Positions 41,420 to 49,626 of a stretch of 64,000 nt of DNA are shown in pieces; position 1 is the stretch's first letter; every line of letters starts with the position of its first letter. Below the pieces are notes generated by a model. That model was not told the origin of the DNA. It made no database searches and was given only the letters and a program-made list of their open reading frames with translations. This stretch comes from Methylibium sp. Root1272 (GTDB taxonomy: Bacteria; Pseudomonadota; Gammaproteobacteria; Burkholderiales; Burkholderiaceae_C). The stretch is taken from positions 227,726 to 291,725 of the forward strand of contig NZ_LMDY01000016.1 of the NCBI RefSeq assembly GCF_001425905.1, in the 5' to 3' direction. Position numbers and translations under genes: made by a program.

Positions 41420-42376
41420 ATGTTGTCAAGAACCGCAGACCACCTGTTCTGGATGGCCCGCTACACCGAGCGCGCGGAGAACACCGCCCGCATGCTCGAC
41501 GTGAACTACCAGACCTCGCTGCTGCCGCAGTCCAGCGAGGCCACCGAGCAGGGCTGGCGCGGCCTGCTCAGCATCAGCGAGCTGACGCACGACTACCACC
41601 GCCTGCACGACAGCGTGAACCCGCACGAAGTCATGGAATTCATGGTGTGCGACGAGTCCAACCCGTCGAGCATCCACTCCTGCCTGCGCGCGGCGCGCGA
41701 GAACGCCCGCGCGGTGCGCGGCACGCTGACCACCGAGGTGTGGGAGACCGCCAACACCACCTGGCTGGAATTCAAGCGCCTGATCGCCGATGGCAGCTTC
41801 AAGCGCGATCCGGCCGACTTCTTCGAGTGGGTGAAGTTCCGCTCGCACCTGTCGCGCGGCGTGACGCTGGGCACGATGCTGCAGGACGAGAGCTTTCACT
41901 TCCTGCGCATCGGCACCTTCCTCGAGCGAGCCGACAACACCGCGCGCCTGCTCGACGTGAAATTCCACGGCGCGCAGTCCGAGTTCTTCGGCGTGCGCGA
42001 GCAGCGCGAGCCGGTCGAGGTCGACTTCTACTACTGGAGCGCGATCCTGCGCTCGGTGTCGGGCTTCGAGGTCTACCGCAAGGTCTACCGCAACGTGATC
42101 CGCCCCGAGAAGGTGGCCGAACTGCTGATCCTGCGGCCCGACATGCCGCGCTCGCTGGCGGCCTGCATGGACGAGGTGGTCGGCAACCTGAAGATGGTGG
42201 CGAACGAGCAGAGCGGCGAGACGCTGCGTCGCGCCGGCCGGCTGCGCGCCGACCTGAGCTTCGGTCGCATCGACGAGATCCTCGCCACCGGCCTGCATGC
42301 GTTCCTCACGCAGTTCCTCGACCGCGTCGGCGACCTGGGCGTTGGCATCAGCCGCGACTTCCTGGTGCCGGTCTGA
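41420..42376 (+). CDS. alpha-E domain-containing protein
   Basis: A 318-residue all-helical protein with the alpha-E signature at the start (MLSRTADHLFWMARYTERAENTARMLD) and a second similar motif (FLRIGTFLERADNTARLLD) near residue 170. The domain is known only from association with ATP-grasp/transglutaminase clusters; its biochemical role is undetermined. It is the last gene of the block and is followed by a GC-rich hairpin. It is a paralogue of the C-terminal half of the 36277-38949 protein. Confidence 0.92.
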   Translation: MLSRTADHLFWMARYTERAENTARMLDVNYQTSLLPQSSEATEQGWRGLLSISELTHDYHRLHDSVNPHEVMEFMVCDESNPSSIHSCLRAARENARAVRGTLTTEVWETANTTWLEFKRLIADGSFKRDPADFFEWVKFRSHLSRGVTLGTMLQDESFHFLRIGTFLERADNTARLLDVKFHGAQSEFFGVREQREPVEVDFYYWSAILRSVSGFEVYRKVYRNVIRPEKVAELLILRPDMPRSLAACMDEVVGNLKMVANEQSGETLRRAGRLRADLSFGRIDEILATGLHAFLTQFLDRVGDLGVGISRDFLVPV

Positions 42377-42381
42377 CACGG

Positions 42382-42403
42382 ACGCAGCCCGTCTGGGCTG
42401 CGT
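42382..42403. terminator. hairpin between alpha-E and SRP RNA genes
   Basis: Perfect nine-base stem ACGCAGCCC/GGGCTGCGT with loop GTCT, 5 bp after the alpha-E stop. There is no T-run on either strand, so it would be an atypical terminator. It separates the convergent alpha-E and SRP RNA genes. Confidence 0.45.
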
Positions 42404-42419
42404 GGTGCGAAGGGAAGAG

Positions 42420-42520
42420 GGTGACGAGCCCGACCCCGGCACTGGAGGCTAACGGTTAGGGCTGCTTCGTTCCCGACCTGACCCGGTTGGCCGCGCCCCC
42501 ATGCGGGGAGGCCCGTCACC
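42420..42520 (-). ncRNA. ffs: signal recognition particle RNA, small bacterial type
   Basis: Read on the minus strand, about 101 bases fold into a long hairpin with ends GGTGACGGGCC and GGCTCGTCACC pairing. It contains the universally conserved domain IV core GTCAGGTCGGGAACGAAGCAGCC-like sequence around 42460-42482 (GGTCAGGTC...AAGCAGCC). It binds Ffh to target membrane proteins. Ends are estimated from pairing and may be off by a few bases. Confidence 0.93.
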
Positions 42521-42572
42521 GTGGATTGTAGGTGACGGGTCGGGCGTCGCCGGATCGAAGGGTGAAAGGCCG

Positions 42573-43688
42573 TCAGCGCAACTGCAGGTCGTCGTCGCCG
42601 AACCGCACGCCGATCGGCTCGATCAGCAACTGCTTCGGACCCGCCTCGACCGTGCCCGCCACCCAGGCGGCAACACCTTGCTCGCGTGCGACCTCGACGG
42701 TGCGCTGTGCATCGGCGGCCTTCACGAACAGCGCGAAGCCGGCGCCCATGTTCAGCGTGCTGTAGGCCTCGCGCGCGTCGTGGCCGGCGTGCTCGGCGAT
42801 GAAGCTCAGCACCGGCGGCACCGGTGGCACGGTGTGGATGCGGTAGGTGTGCGTGGCCGGGTGGCGCAGCAGCTTGCGCCAGCCGTGGCCGGTGATGTTG
42901 GCGCTGTAGTGCGGCACGATCTGCGCGTCCCACAGCGCCTCGGTCACCGGCGAGTACAGCGTGGTCGGCGCGAGCAGCGCCTCGCCGTAGTTCAGGCCCG
43001 GCGCCACCTCGGTGAGGTAGCCCTGCGGCAGGCGTTCGACCAGCTTGCGCGCGAGGCTCAGGCCGTTGGCATGGATACCGCTGGAGGCGAGCAGCACGAT
43101 CGCGTCGCCCGGTGCCAGCGCATCGCCGACCGACAGCCGCGACTTCGGATTGATCAGCCCGGTGCAGGAGGCCGCGAGGTCGATGCGGCCGGCCTCCACG
43201 ATGCCGGCCAGCGCCGGCGTCTCGCCGCCGCCCCAGGCCACGCCGCAGGTGTCGCAGGCCTGCTTCCAGCCCGCCACCAGCGCCTGGGCGCGCTGCGCGT
43301 CGGCGAACCATTCGCTGCCGCCTGCTGCCCAGTAGGCCTGCACCACCAGCGGCGTGGCGCCGACGGTGATCAGGTCGTTGATCGCCATCGCGATGGTGTC
43401 CTGCGCGATGCCGGCGTAATAGCTCTGGCCGGTCAGCGCCTTCATCTCGTCGGCGACGAGTGCCTTCGAGCCCAGGCATTCGACGATGCTGGCCAGGTAG
43501 AACGGCCCGACGTCGACCACGTAGGCCGACTCTCCGCGCGACGCGGCCACTTCGCCGAAGCCGTGCGCGGCGAGGTTCTTCGCGGTGTCCTTGGCGGCGC
43601 GTTGCGCGGCCACTTTCAGCGGGTCGATCAGGTCGTAGTTGACGCCGGCCTGTTCGTAGCTCAGCGGAGGGGGTGGGGGCGTGGTCAT
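42573..43688 (-). CDS. divergent PurM-like (AIR synthase-related) protein
   Basis: A 371-residue member of the PurM/PurL/SelD/HypE ATP-binding superfamily. Similarity to phosphoribosylformylglycinamidine cyclo-ligase is clear in LSYEQAGVNYD, AMAINDLITVGATPL, GVAWGGGETPAL and ASSGIHANGLSL. However the GTDGVGTK motif of standard PurM is replaced by ECLGSKA, GGGFWENIPR by ITGHGWRKLLR and NCGVGM by NMGAGF. It may be an alternative PurM like that of some other phyla, or a paralogue with another substrate. The N-terminal start has a proline run. It is downstream of no purine gene. Confidence 0.8.
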   Translation of the reverse strand: MTTPPPPPLSYEQAGVNYDLIDPLKVAAQRAAKDTAKNLAAHGFGEVAASRGESAYVVDVGPFYLASIVECLGSKALVADEMKALTGQSYYAGIAQDTIAMAINDLITVGATPLVVQAYWAAGGSEWFADAQRAQALVAGWKQACDTCGVAWGGGETPALAGIVEAGRIDLAASCTGLINPKSRLSVGDALAPGDAIVLLASSGIHANGLSLARKLVERLPQGYLTEVAPGLNYGEALLAPTTLYSPVTEALWDAQIVPHYSANITGHGWRKLLRHPATHTYRIHTVPPVPPVLSFIAEHAGHDAREAYSTLNMGAGFALFVKAADAQRTVEVAREQGVAAWVAGTVEAGPKQLLIEPIGVRFGDDDLQLR

Positions 43689-43809
43689 GGTCGGCAGGGC
43701 GGGGTGCCCGAAGAGCGGGTGGCGCGGCGCGGGCAGGCCGCGGACTCGCCCCGATTATCCGGCACCCCTGCGGCCGGGGGCTTCCACCCCGGCCGGTAAA
43801 CTGCCGCGC

Positions 43810-45642
43810 ATGAGCACCCTGGTCCTGGCCCGCAAGTACCGCCCGCGCCACTTCGGCGAGATGGTCGGCCAAGAGCACGTGGTGCAGGCGCTGGCCAATG
43901 CACTCACTTCTCAGCGGCTGCATCACGCCTACCTGTTCACCGGCACGCGCGGTGTCGGCAAGACCACGGTGTCGCGCATCCTGGCGAAGAGCCTCAACTG
44001 CACCGGGCCCGACGGCCAGGGCGGCATCACTGCGCATCCCTGCGGCGTGTGCCCGGCCTGCCGCGACATCGACGCCGGCCGCTTCGTCGACTACACCGAA
44101 CTCGATGCGGCCTCGAACCGCGGCGTCGACGAGATCTCGCAGTTGCTGGAGCAATCGGCCTACAAGCCGGTGGTGGGGCGCTTCAAGGTCTTCATGATCG
44201 ACGAAGTGCACATGCTCTCCAGCACCGCCTTCAACGCGATGCTCAAGACGCTGGAGGAGCCGCCCGAGTACCTGAAGTTCGTGCTGGCGACCACCGACCC
44301 GCAGAAGGTGCCGGTCACGGTGCTGTCGCGCTGCCTGCAGTTCAACCTGCGGCCGATGGCGCCCGAGACGGTGCTGGCGCACCTGGAGCAGGTGCTGGCG
44401 GCCGAAGGCATCGCGGCCGAACCGGGTGCGCTGCGACTGCTGGCGCGTGGTGCCCACGGCTCGATGCGAGATGCGCTGTCGCTGACCGACCAGGCCATCG
44501 CCTTCGGTGCCGGCACGCTCCAGGAAGCTGGTGTGCGCCAGATGATGGGCGCCGTGGGCCGCAGCCACGTCTATGCGCTGATCGACGCGCTCGCCGCCGG
44601 TGACGGCGCCGGCGTGGTGGCGACCACCGATGCCTTGCGAGCCGAGGGCCTGTCGGCCGAGGGCGCGCTGGAGGAGATGGCGGTGGTGCTGCAGCAGCTC
44701 GCGTTGCTGCAGGTCGTGCCCGATGCGCTGGACGCCGCCGATCCCGACACCGCGGCACTCGCGCAGCGCGCCGGCCTGCTGCCGGCCGACGAGACGCAGC
44801 TGCTCTACAGCATCGCGCTGCACGGCCGCGCCGAGCTGGCGCTGGCGCCCGACGAATACAGCGGCCTGGTGATGGTGCTGCTGCGCATGCTGGCGTTCCG
44901 GCCTCCGGGTGCGGCGCGTGCCGAGACGGTGGTGCGGCCGGGCCAGGCCGCGCCCGCAGCTGCACCGCCTGCCACGGTCGCTGTCGTGCGCGGCCCGGCG
45001 CCTGCGGTACCGCTGGTGCGTTCGTCGGCGACCGCCAGCCTCGCCGTGGCGCCGCCCGCCAAGGCGGACCCGGTGCCGCCCCCACCGGCCGCGTCCGGCC
45101 CGGCCAGCGTGCCGCCGTGGGAGGAGGACATCCCGCTGGCGGAGGAATCGTCCTTGCCCTCGGTCGCGATGGCGTCGCGCGCCGCGGCGCCGACCGCCGC
45201 ACGGGGCGATGCGGCCGGCAGTCCTGCGCCGATCGAGATGACCCGTGGGCCGCTGGGCGACCGCTGGGCCGCGCTGGTGCGCCAGCTGACCGATGCGAAT
45301 GCGATCGCGGCGCTGGTGCGCGAGCTGGCGCTGCAGGCCGAGTGCGTGGCCATCGATGCCGGCGAGACGCGCCTGCGCCTGCGCGTCGAGCGCGAGAGCC
45401 TGCGCAACCCGAACCATGCCGAACGCCTGCAGGCGGCGCTGACCGCAGCGCTGGGCCATGCGGTGTCGCTCGACATCGAGGCTGGCGCGGTGAACGACAC
45501 GCCGGCGCGGCGCGATGCGGCGGCGCGCGAGCAGCGCCAGCGCGAGGCCGAGGCGCTGATCCACAACGACCCGCTGGTGCTGCAGCTCACGGCGCAGTTC
45601 AAGACGGCACGCATCGTGCCGGGGTCGATCAAACCCGTCTGA
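43810..45642 (+). CDS. dnaX: DNA polymerase III subunit gamma/tau
   Basis: A 610-residue clamp-loader ATPase. Walker A GTRGVGKTT, a four-cysteine zinc module (CTGP...CGVCPAC), the Walker B-like MIDEVHML and sensor-1 ATTDPQKVPVTVLSRC are all present. The proline/alanine-rich linker (about residues 375-490) leads to the tau C-terminal domain that binds the polymerase alpha subunit. I saw no A-rich slippery heptamer of the E. coli type, so a frameshifted gamma product is doubtful. The ATG at 43810 gives the canonical MSTLVLARKYRPRHF. Confidence 0.96.
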   Translation: MSTLVLARKYRPRHFGEMVGQEHVVQALANALTSQRLHHAYLFTGTRGVGKTTVSRILAKSLNCTGPDGQGGITAHPCGVCPACRDIDAGRFVDYTELDAASNRGVDEISQLLEQSAYKPVVGRFKVFMIDEVHMLSSTAFNAMLKTLEEPPEYLKFVLATTDPQKVPVTVLSRCLQFNLRPMAPETVLAHLEQVLAAEGIAAEPGALRLLARGAHGSMRDALSLTDQAIAFGAGTLQEAGVRQMMGAVGRSHVYALIDALAAGDGAGVVATTDALRAEGLSAEGALEEMAVVLQQLALLQVVPDALDAADPDTAALAQRAGLLPADETQLLYSIALHGRAELALAPDEYSGLVMVLLRMLAFRPPGAARAETVVRPGQAAPAAAPPATVAVVRGPAPAVPLVRSSATASLAVAPPAKADPVPPPPAASGPASVPPWEEDIPLAEESSLPSVAMASRAAAPTAARGDAAGSPAPIEMTRGPLGDRWAALVRQLTDANAIAALVRELALQAECVAIDAGETRLRLRVERESLRNPNHAERLQAALTAALGHAVSLDIEAGAVNDTPARRDAAAREQRQREAEALIHNDPLVLQLTAQFKTARIVPGSIKPV

Positions 45643-45666
45643 CGTATCGAACCACCGGAGAACGAC

Positions 45667-45993
45667 ATGCTCAAAGGACAACTGGCCGGCCTGATGAAGC
45701 AGGCGCAGGCCATGCAGGACAACCTGAAGAAGGCGCAGGACGAACTGGCGCTGATCGAGGTCGAGGGCCAGTCGGGCGCCGGGCTCGTGAAGGTGCTGAT
45801 GACCTGCAAGCACGACGTCAAGCGCATCACCATCGACCCCAGCCTGCTGGCCGACGACAAGGACATGCTCGAGGACCTGGTGGCCGCGGCCTTCAACGAC
45901 GCCGTGCGCCGCGCGGCGGCGACCAGCGAAGAGAAGATGGGCAAGCTGACGGCGGGGATGCCGCTGCCGCCGGGCATGAAGCTGCCGTTTTGA
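45667..45993 (+). CDS. YbaB/EbfC family nucleoid-associated protein
   Basis: A 108-residue DNA-binding dimer of the YbaB/EbfC family, found between dnaX and recR in many bacteria, as here. The N-terminal helix is the typical [20 protein letters not shown], followed by the central beta region ([23 protein letters not shown]) and a C-terminal helix ending [11 protein letters not shown]. It lies 24 bp after dnaX. Confidence 0.95.
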   Translation: MLKGQLAGLMKQAQAMQDNLKKAQDELALIEVEGQSGAGLVKVLMTCKHDVKRITIDPSLLADDKDMLEDLVAAAFNDAVRRAAATSEEKMGKLTAGMPLPPGMKLPF

Positions 45994-46105
45994 TGGCTCC
46001 CCCCCGTTGTGGATGGACCACCCCCGTTGCGGCTGCGCCGCTCCCCCTCGAGGGGGCGACGCTGGCGGGCCGGCGAAGCCGGACCCGCGGCGTCTGTTGG
46101 GTGGA
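45994..46105. repeat. GC-rich REP-like intergenic element
   Basis: The gap between ybaB and recR contains short direct repeats of CCCCCGTTG (45 bases apart in register with GTGGATGGACCA), the perfect palindrome CCCCCTCGAGGGGG (46043-46056) and a GCCGGCGAAGCCGG hairpin. The pattern resembles dispersed intergenic palindromes known in Burkholderiales genomes. Only one copy is visible in this window, so its repeated nature is from general knowledge. Confidence 0.55.
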
Positions 46106-46159
46106 CGGTGGCTTACAGCCATCGCTGCGTCGCATTCGTGATGATCGAGCTGCTGATGC

Positions 46160-46750
46160 ATGGCCACGTCCTCCTCGCTTGAGTCGCTGACCGACGCGCT
46201 GCGCCGCTTGCCGGGCGTGGGCGTGAAGTCGGCGCAGCGCATGGCCTATCACCTGCTGCAGCACGACCGCGAGGGCGCGCTGCGGCTCGCGCGTGCGCTC
46301 GAGCAGGCGGTGGCGACGGCGCGGCATTGCGAGCGCTGCAACACCTTCACCGAGGCCGAGGTGTGCAATACCTGCCTCGACCCGGCGCGCGAACGCCGGC
46401 AGTTGTGCGTGGTCGAGACGCCGGCCGACCAGGCGGCGGTCGAGCGCAGCGGCAGCTACCACGGGCTGTACTTCGTGCTGATGGGGCGGCTGAGCCCGCT
46501 CGACGGCATCGGCGTGCACGACATCGGGCTGGAGAAGCTGCTGGCCCGCGCCACCGATGGCGAGGTGCAGGAGCTGATCGTCGCCACCAACTTCACCGCC
46601 GAGGGCGAGGCCACCGCTCACGTGATCGCGCAGGCGCTGAAGGGCCGCGGGCCGAGCGTCACGCGGCTGGCGCGCGGCGTGCCGGTCGGCAGCGAACTCG
46701 AGTACGTGGACCTGGGCACCATTGCCCATGCATTGAGCGATCGACGCTAG
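46160..46750 (+). CDS. recR: recombination mediator protein RecR
   Basis: A 196-residue RecR, which with RecF/RecO loads RecA at gaps. The helix-hairpin-helix [20 protein letters not shown] opens the protein. The zinc finger [18 protein letters not shown] follows, then the Toprim domain ([34 protein letters not shown]) and a C-terminal Walker-like segment. The ATG at 46160 gives the expected length. Confidence 0.96.
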   Translation: MATSSSLESLTDALRRLPGVGVKSAQRMAYHLLQHDREGALRLARALEQAVATARHCERCNTFTEAEVCNTCLDPARERRQLCVVETPADQAAVERSGSYHGLYFVLMGRLSPLDGIGVHDIGLEKLLARATDGEVQELIVATNFTAEGEATAHVIAQALKGRGPSVTRLARGVPVGSELEYVDLGTIAHALSDRR

Positions 46751-46795
46751 GCGCGCCGCGCCGGCCTGAGTCGATCCCGACCTGGAGACGATGTG

Positions 46796-47194
46796 ATGAC
46801 AATGCTGCTTGTGAGCGTGCTGGCCGCGGCGCTGATGCCCATCGTGTGCGCCGGCATCGCCAAGAGCGGTGGCTTCGGCAAGCCGCGCGGCGAGGGCGGT
46901 TTCGACAACCATGCGCCGCGCGAGTGGCTGGCGCGCCAGGGCGGGTACCGGGCGCGTGCGAACGCGGCCCAGGCCAACTGCTTCGAGGCCTTGCCGTTCT
47001 TCGTCGGTGCGGTGGCGATCGCGCTGGCGCTCGGGGCCACAGCGGACCGCGTCGGCGCGTTGGCGCTGGTCTGGGTCGGCCTGCGGGCCGCCTTCGTGGC
47101 CTGCTACCTGGCGGATCGCGCCATGCTGCGCTCGGCGGTCTGGGCGCTGGCGCTCGCGGTCAACATCGCGATCCTGTTCGCGCCGCGCTACTGA
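46796..47194 (+). CDS. MAPEG family membrane protein
   Basis: A 132-residue protein with four predicted membrane helices. It shows the MAPEG family pattern RARANAAQANCFEALPFFVGAV, in which the R-x-x-A-N-x-x-E/NxxE-like motif takes part in glutathione binding. Bacterial members are poorly characterised. The ATG at 46796 follows TGGAGACG at good distance; an ATG five bases earlier is followed by an immediate stop. It lies downstream of recR, probably cotranscribed, and converges on mltD. Confidence 0.88.
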   Translation: MTMLLVSVLAAALMPIVCAGIAKSGGFGKPRGEGGFDNHAPREWLARQGGYRARANAAQANCFEALPFFVGAVAIALALGATADRVGALALVWVGLRAAFVACYLADRAMLRSAVWALALAVNIAILFAPRY

Positions 47195-47221
47195 CGCGGA
47201 CGCACGGCGCGGCGGCGCGCC

Positions 47222-48850
47222 TCAGCGGCTGTTGGCGGCCACGCGGTTCTTGCTCTGCGCGGTCGGTCGCGCCGCCACCGTCTTGCTCGCCGGCTTGCGC
47301 TTGGCCGCGGTCGACGTGGCCGTGCGGGTGCTGCGGGTCTTGGCCGTCGCGCCGGCGGAGCTCTTGCGGGCCGTGGCGGCCTTGCCTGGCAGGTAGAGCA
47401 CGACGGCCTGGCCGGTCTTGAAATGCGCGCTGGCGGCGACCTTGTTCCAGCCCGCCACGCTGGCGGCGCTGAGCCGGTAGCGTGCAGCGATCGAGGCGAC
47501 GCTGTCGTTCTTGCGCGCCTTCACGGTGGAGCGGCGCAGCGCCGGGGCCTCCGGCGCGAGCAGCATCGTCGCGTTGTCGGCCACGCGCTCGGACACGTCG
47601 TCGTGATGGCGGTGCGGGTGGCGCGGCACCATCAGCGTCGAGCCGGCGCGCACCAGCATGCGCGGCGGGATGCGATTGGCCTCGCGCAATTCGGCTTCGC
47701 TCATGCCCACCCGCTTGGCGGCTTCGGCCGGCTTCATCGTTGTCGGCACGACCCAGGCGGTCCAACTGGCCAGCGGGCCCTGGTAGCCGGGCAGCACGCG
47801 CACGAACTCGTTCGCGTTGTCGTAGGGCAGCAGCACCTGCGGCGTGCCGGCGGCCAGGATCACCGGCTTGTTGAGCGACGGGTTCAGCGCGTGGAACTCG
47901 TCGAGCGGCAGGCCGGCCAGGCGGGCCACCAGGGCCGCGTCGATGTCGCGCTGGATCGGTACGCTCAGGAAATACGGGTGGTTCTCGATCCCGGGCAGAG
48001 CCAGCCCGAAGGCCTCCGGCCGCGCGATGATGTTCTTCACGGCTTGCAGCTTGGGAACGTAGTAGCGCGTCTCGTCCGGCATCTTCAGGCTGAGGTAGTC
48101 GGTCGGCAGGCCGAGCTTCTGGTTGCGCGCGATCGCGCGGCCCACGCTGCCCTCGCCCCAGTTGTAGGCGGCCAGCGCGAGATGCCAGTCGCCGAACATG
48201 CCGTGCAGCTTCTGCAGGTAATCGAGCGCGGCCCGCGTGGAGGCCAGCACGTCGCGCCGGTCGTCGCGGAAAGCGTTCTGCGCCAGATCGAAGTGCTTGC
48301 CGGTCGACGGGATGAACTGCCACATGCCCGAGGCCCTGGCGGTCGACATGGCCTGCGGATTGAACGCGCTCTCGATGAAGGGCAGAAGCGCCAGTTCGGT
48401 GGGCATGCCGCGCCGCTCGATCTCCTCGACGACATGGAACAGGTAGCGGCTCGACCGCTCGGTCATGCGCTGCACGTAGTCGGGCCGCGTGGCGTACCAC
48501 TGCTCGCGGTCGCGGACCAGCGGCGTGTCGATGTCGGGCATCGCGAAGCCGCGCCGCACGCGCACCCACAGGTCGCGTTGCGCCGCGATGGCGTCCAGGT
48601 CGACGGGCTCTTCCGGGCGCACCGGATCGGTCGGCGGGCCGGCCGCGACGGCGGCTTCGTTCGGCGCGGCGGCGCTGGGAACTGCGACCTCGGGGACCGG
48701 TGTGGCGACGGACGCGGGGGTGCCGGCGTTGATGACGGGCACTGGTGCCGGGTCGGGCAACGGGGCGGTGGCACAGGCTGCCAGCACGAGCGTCAGGGCC
48801 AGCACGGACAGCGTGGCGCGACGCTTCGGCAAGAGCAGCAGGTCAGTCAT
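47222..48850 (-). CDS. mltD: membrane-bound lytic murein transglycosylase D with LysM domains
   Basis: A 542-residue lipoprotein (lipobox LAAC, Cys26). A proline/alanine linker is followed by a lytic transglycosylase domain (about residues 105-300) with catalytic Glu in LLPFIESAFNPQA and the GMWQFIPSTG motif. Two LysM-like regions follow (near 365-405 and 440-490), and the C-terminus is a basic Arg/Lys/Thr-rich tail. It cleaves peptidoglycan with 1,6-anhydromuramic acid release. Its start overlaps the gloB stop as ATGA (48847-48850), the common gloB-mltD pairing. Confidence 0.93.
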   Translation of the reverse strand: MTDLLLLPKRRATLSVLALTLVLAACATAPLPDPAPVPVINAGTPASVATPVPEVAVPSAAAPNEAAVAAGPPTDPVRPEEPVDLDAIAAQRDLWVRVRRGFAMPDIDTPLVRDREQWYATRPDYVQRMTERSSRYLFHVVEEIERRGMPTELALLPFIESAFNPQAMSTARASGMWQFIPSTGKHFDLAQNAFRDDRRDVLASTRAALDYLQKLHGMFGDWHLALAAYNWGEGSVGRAIARNQKLGLPTDYLSLKMPDETRYYVPKLQAVKNIIARPEAFGLALPGIENHPYFLSVPIQRDIDAALVARLAGLPLDEFHALNPSLNKPVILAAGTPQVLLPYDNANEFVRVLPGYQGPLASWTAWVVPTTMKPAEAAKRVGMSEAELREANRIPPRMLVRAGSTLMVPRHPHRHHDDVSERVADNATMLLAPEAPALRRSTVKARKNDSVASIAARYRLSAASVAGWNKVAASAHFKTGQAVVLYLPGKAATARKSSAGATAKTRSTRTATSTAAKRKPASKTVAARPTAQSKNRVAANSR

Positions 48851-49626
48851 CGGAATTCGTTCTTCCACTGTCGCAACGCCGCGAGCACGCTCACCGCATC
48901 GTCGCCTGCAGCGCCATGCGCGCGGGCACTGGTTCGGACCTGCGTGGCCGTGACGCGCAGGAAGGGGTTGACCTGTCGTTCGCGTGCCACCGTGCTGGGC
49001 AGCGTGGGCAGGTCGCGCTGTCGCAGCGACTCGCACTGCGCGACGTAGTCGATCAGATCGGCGTTGCCGGGTTCCACGGCACGGGCGAATTTCAGGTTGC
49101 TGAGTGTGTACTCGTGGGCGCAGCACACCCGCGTGTCGCCGGGCAATGCGGCCAGGCGCGACAGCGACGCGTGCATCTGCGCCGGCGTGCCCTCGAACAA
49201 CCGGCCGCAGCCGCCGCTGAACAGCGTGTCGCCGCAGAACAGGATCGGCGCCTCGCCGGCCGGCTGGCCGAAGTAGGCGATGTGGCCCGCCGTGTGGCCG
49301 GGCACGTCGATCACTTCGAAGCGCGTGCCGAACAGTTCGATCGCCTCACCGTCGCGCAGCGGCCGGCATGGCTGCGGGATGGCCTCGCGCGCCGGGCCGT
49401 AGACCGGACCTTGCCCGTCGGGCAGGCGCGCACGCAGCGCATCGACACCGCCGACATGGTCGCCGTGATGGTGGGTCACTACAATCGCCGCGAGCTTCAG
49501 TGACCGCTCGTCGAGCGCGCGAGTCACCGGCGCGGCTTCCCCCGGATCGACGACGATGGCCGACACGCCATCGTGGAGCATCCAGATGTAGTTGTCCGTG
49601 AAGGCGGGAACAGCGATCAGGTTCAT
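48847..49626 (-). CDS. gloB: hydroxyacylglutathione hydrolase (glyoxalase II)
   Basis: A 259-residue binuclear zinc hydrolase that converts S-lactoylglutathione to lactate and glutathione, completing methylglyoxal detoxification. The metal motif THHHGDH, the GHTAGHIAYF segment and FCGDTLFSGGCGRLFEG are all present. The ATG at 49626 gives the standard MNLIAVPAFTDNYIW and overlaps the start codon of the divergent methyltransferase gene (CATG). A TATACT -10-like hexamer lies on this strand at 49643-49648, inside that neighbour. Confidence 0.95.
   Translation of the reverse strand: MNLIAVPAFTDNYIWMLHDGVSAIVVDPGEAAPVTRALDERSLKLAAIVVTHHHGDHVGGVDALRARLPDGQGPVYGPAREAIPQPCRPLRDGEAIELFGTRFEVIDVPGHTAGHIAYFGQPAGEAPILFCGDTLFSGGCGRLFEGTPAQMHASLSRLAALPGDTRVCCAHEYTLSNLKFARAVEPGNADLIDYVAQCESLRQRDLPTLPSTVARERQVNPFLRVTATQVRTSARAHGAAGDDAVSVLAALRQWKNEFR

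Noticed and set aside
42085..46242. A long minus-strand frame across alpha-E, purM-like, dnaX and ybaB
   Set aside because: It runs antisense or out of frame to conserved genes and across the SRP RNA; composition bias only.
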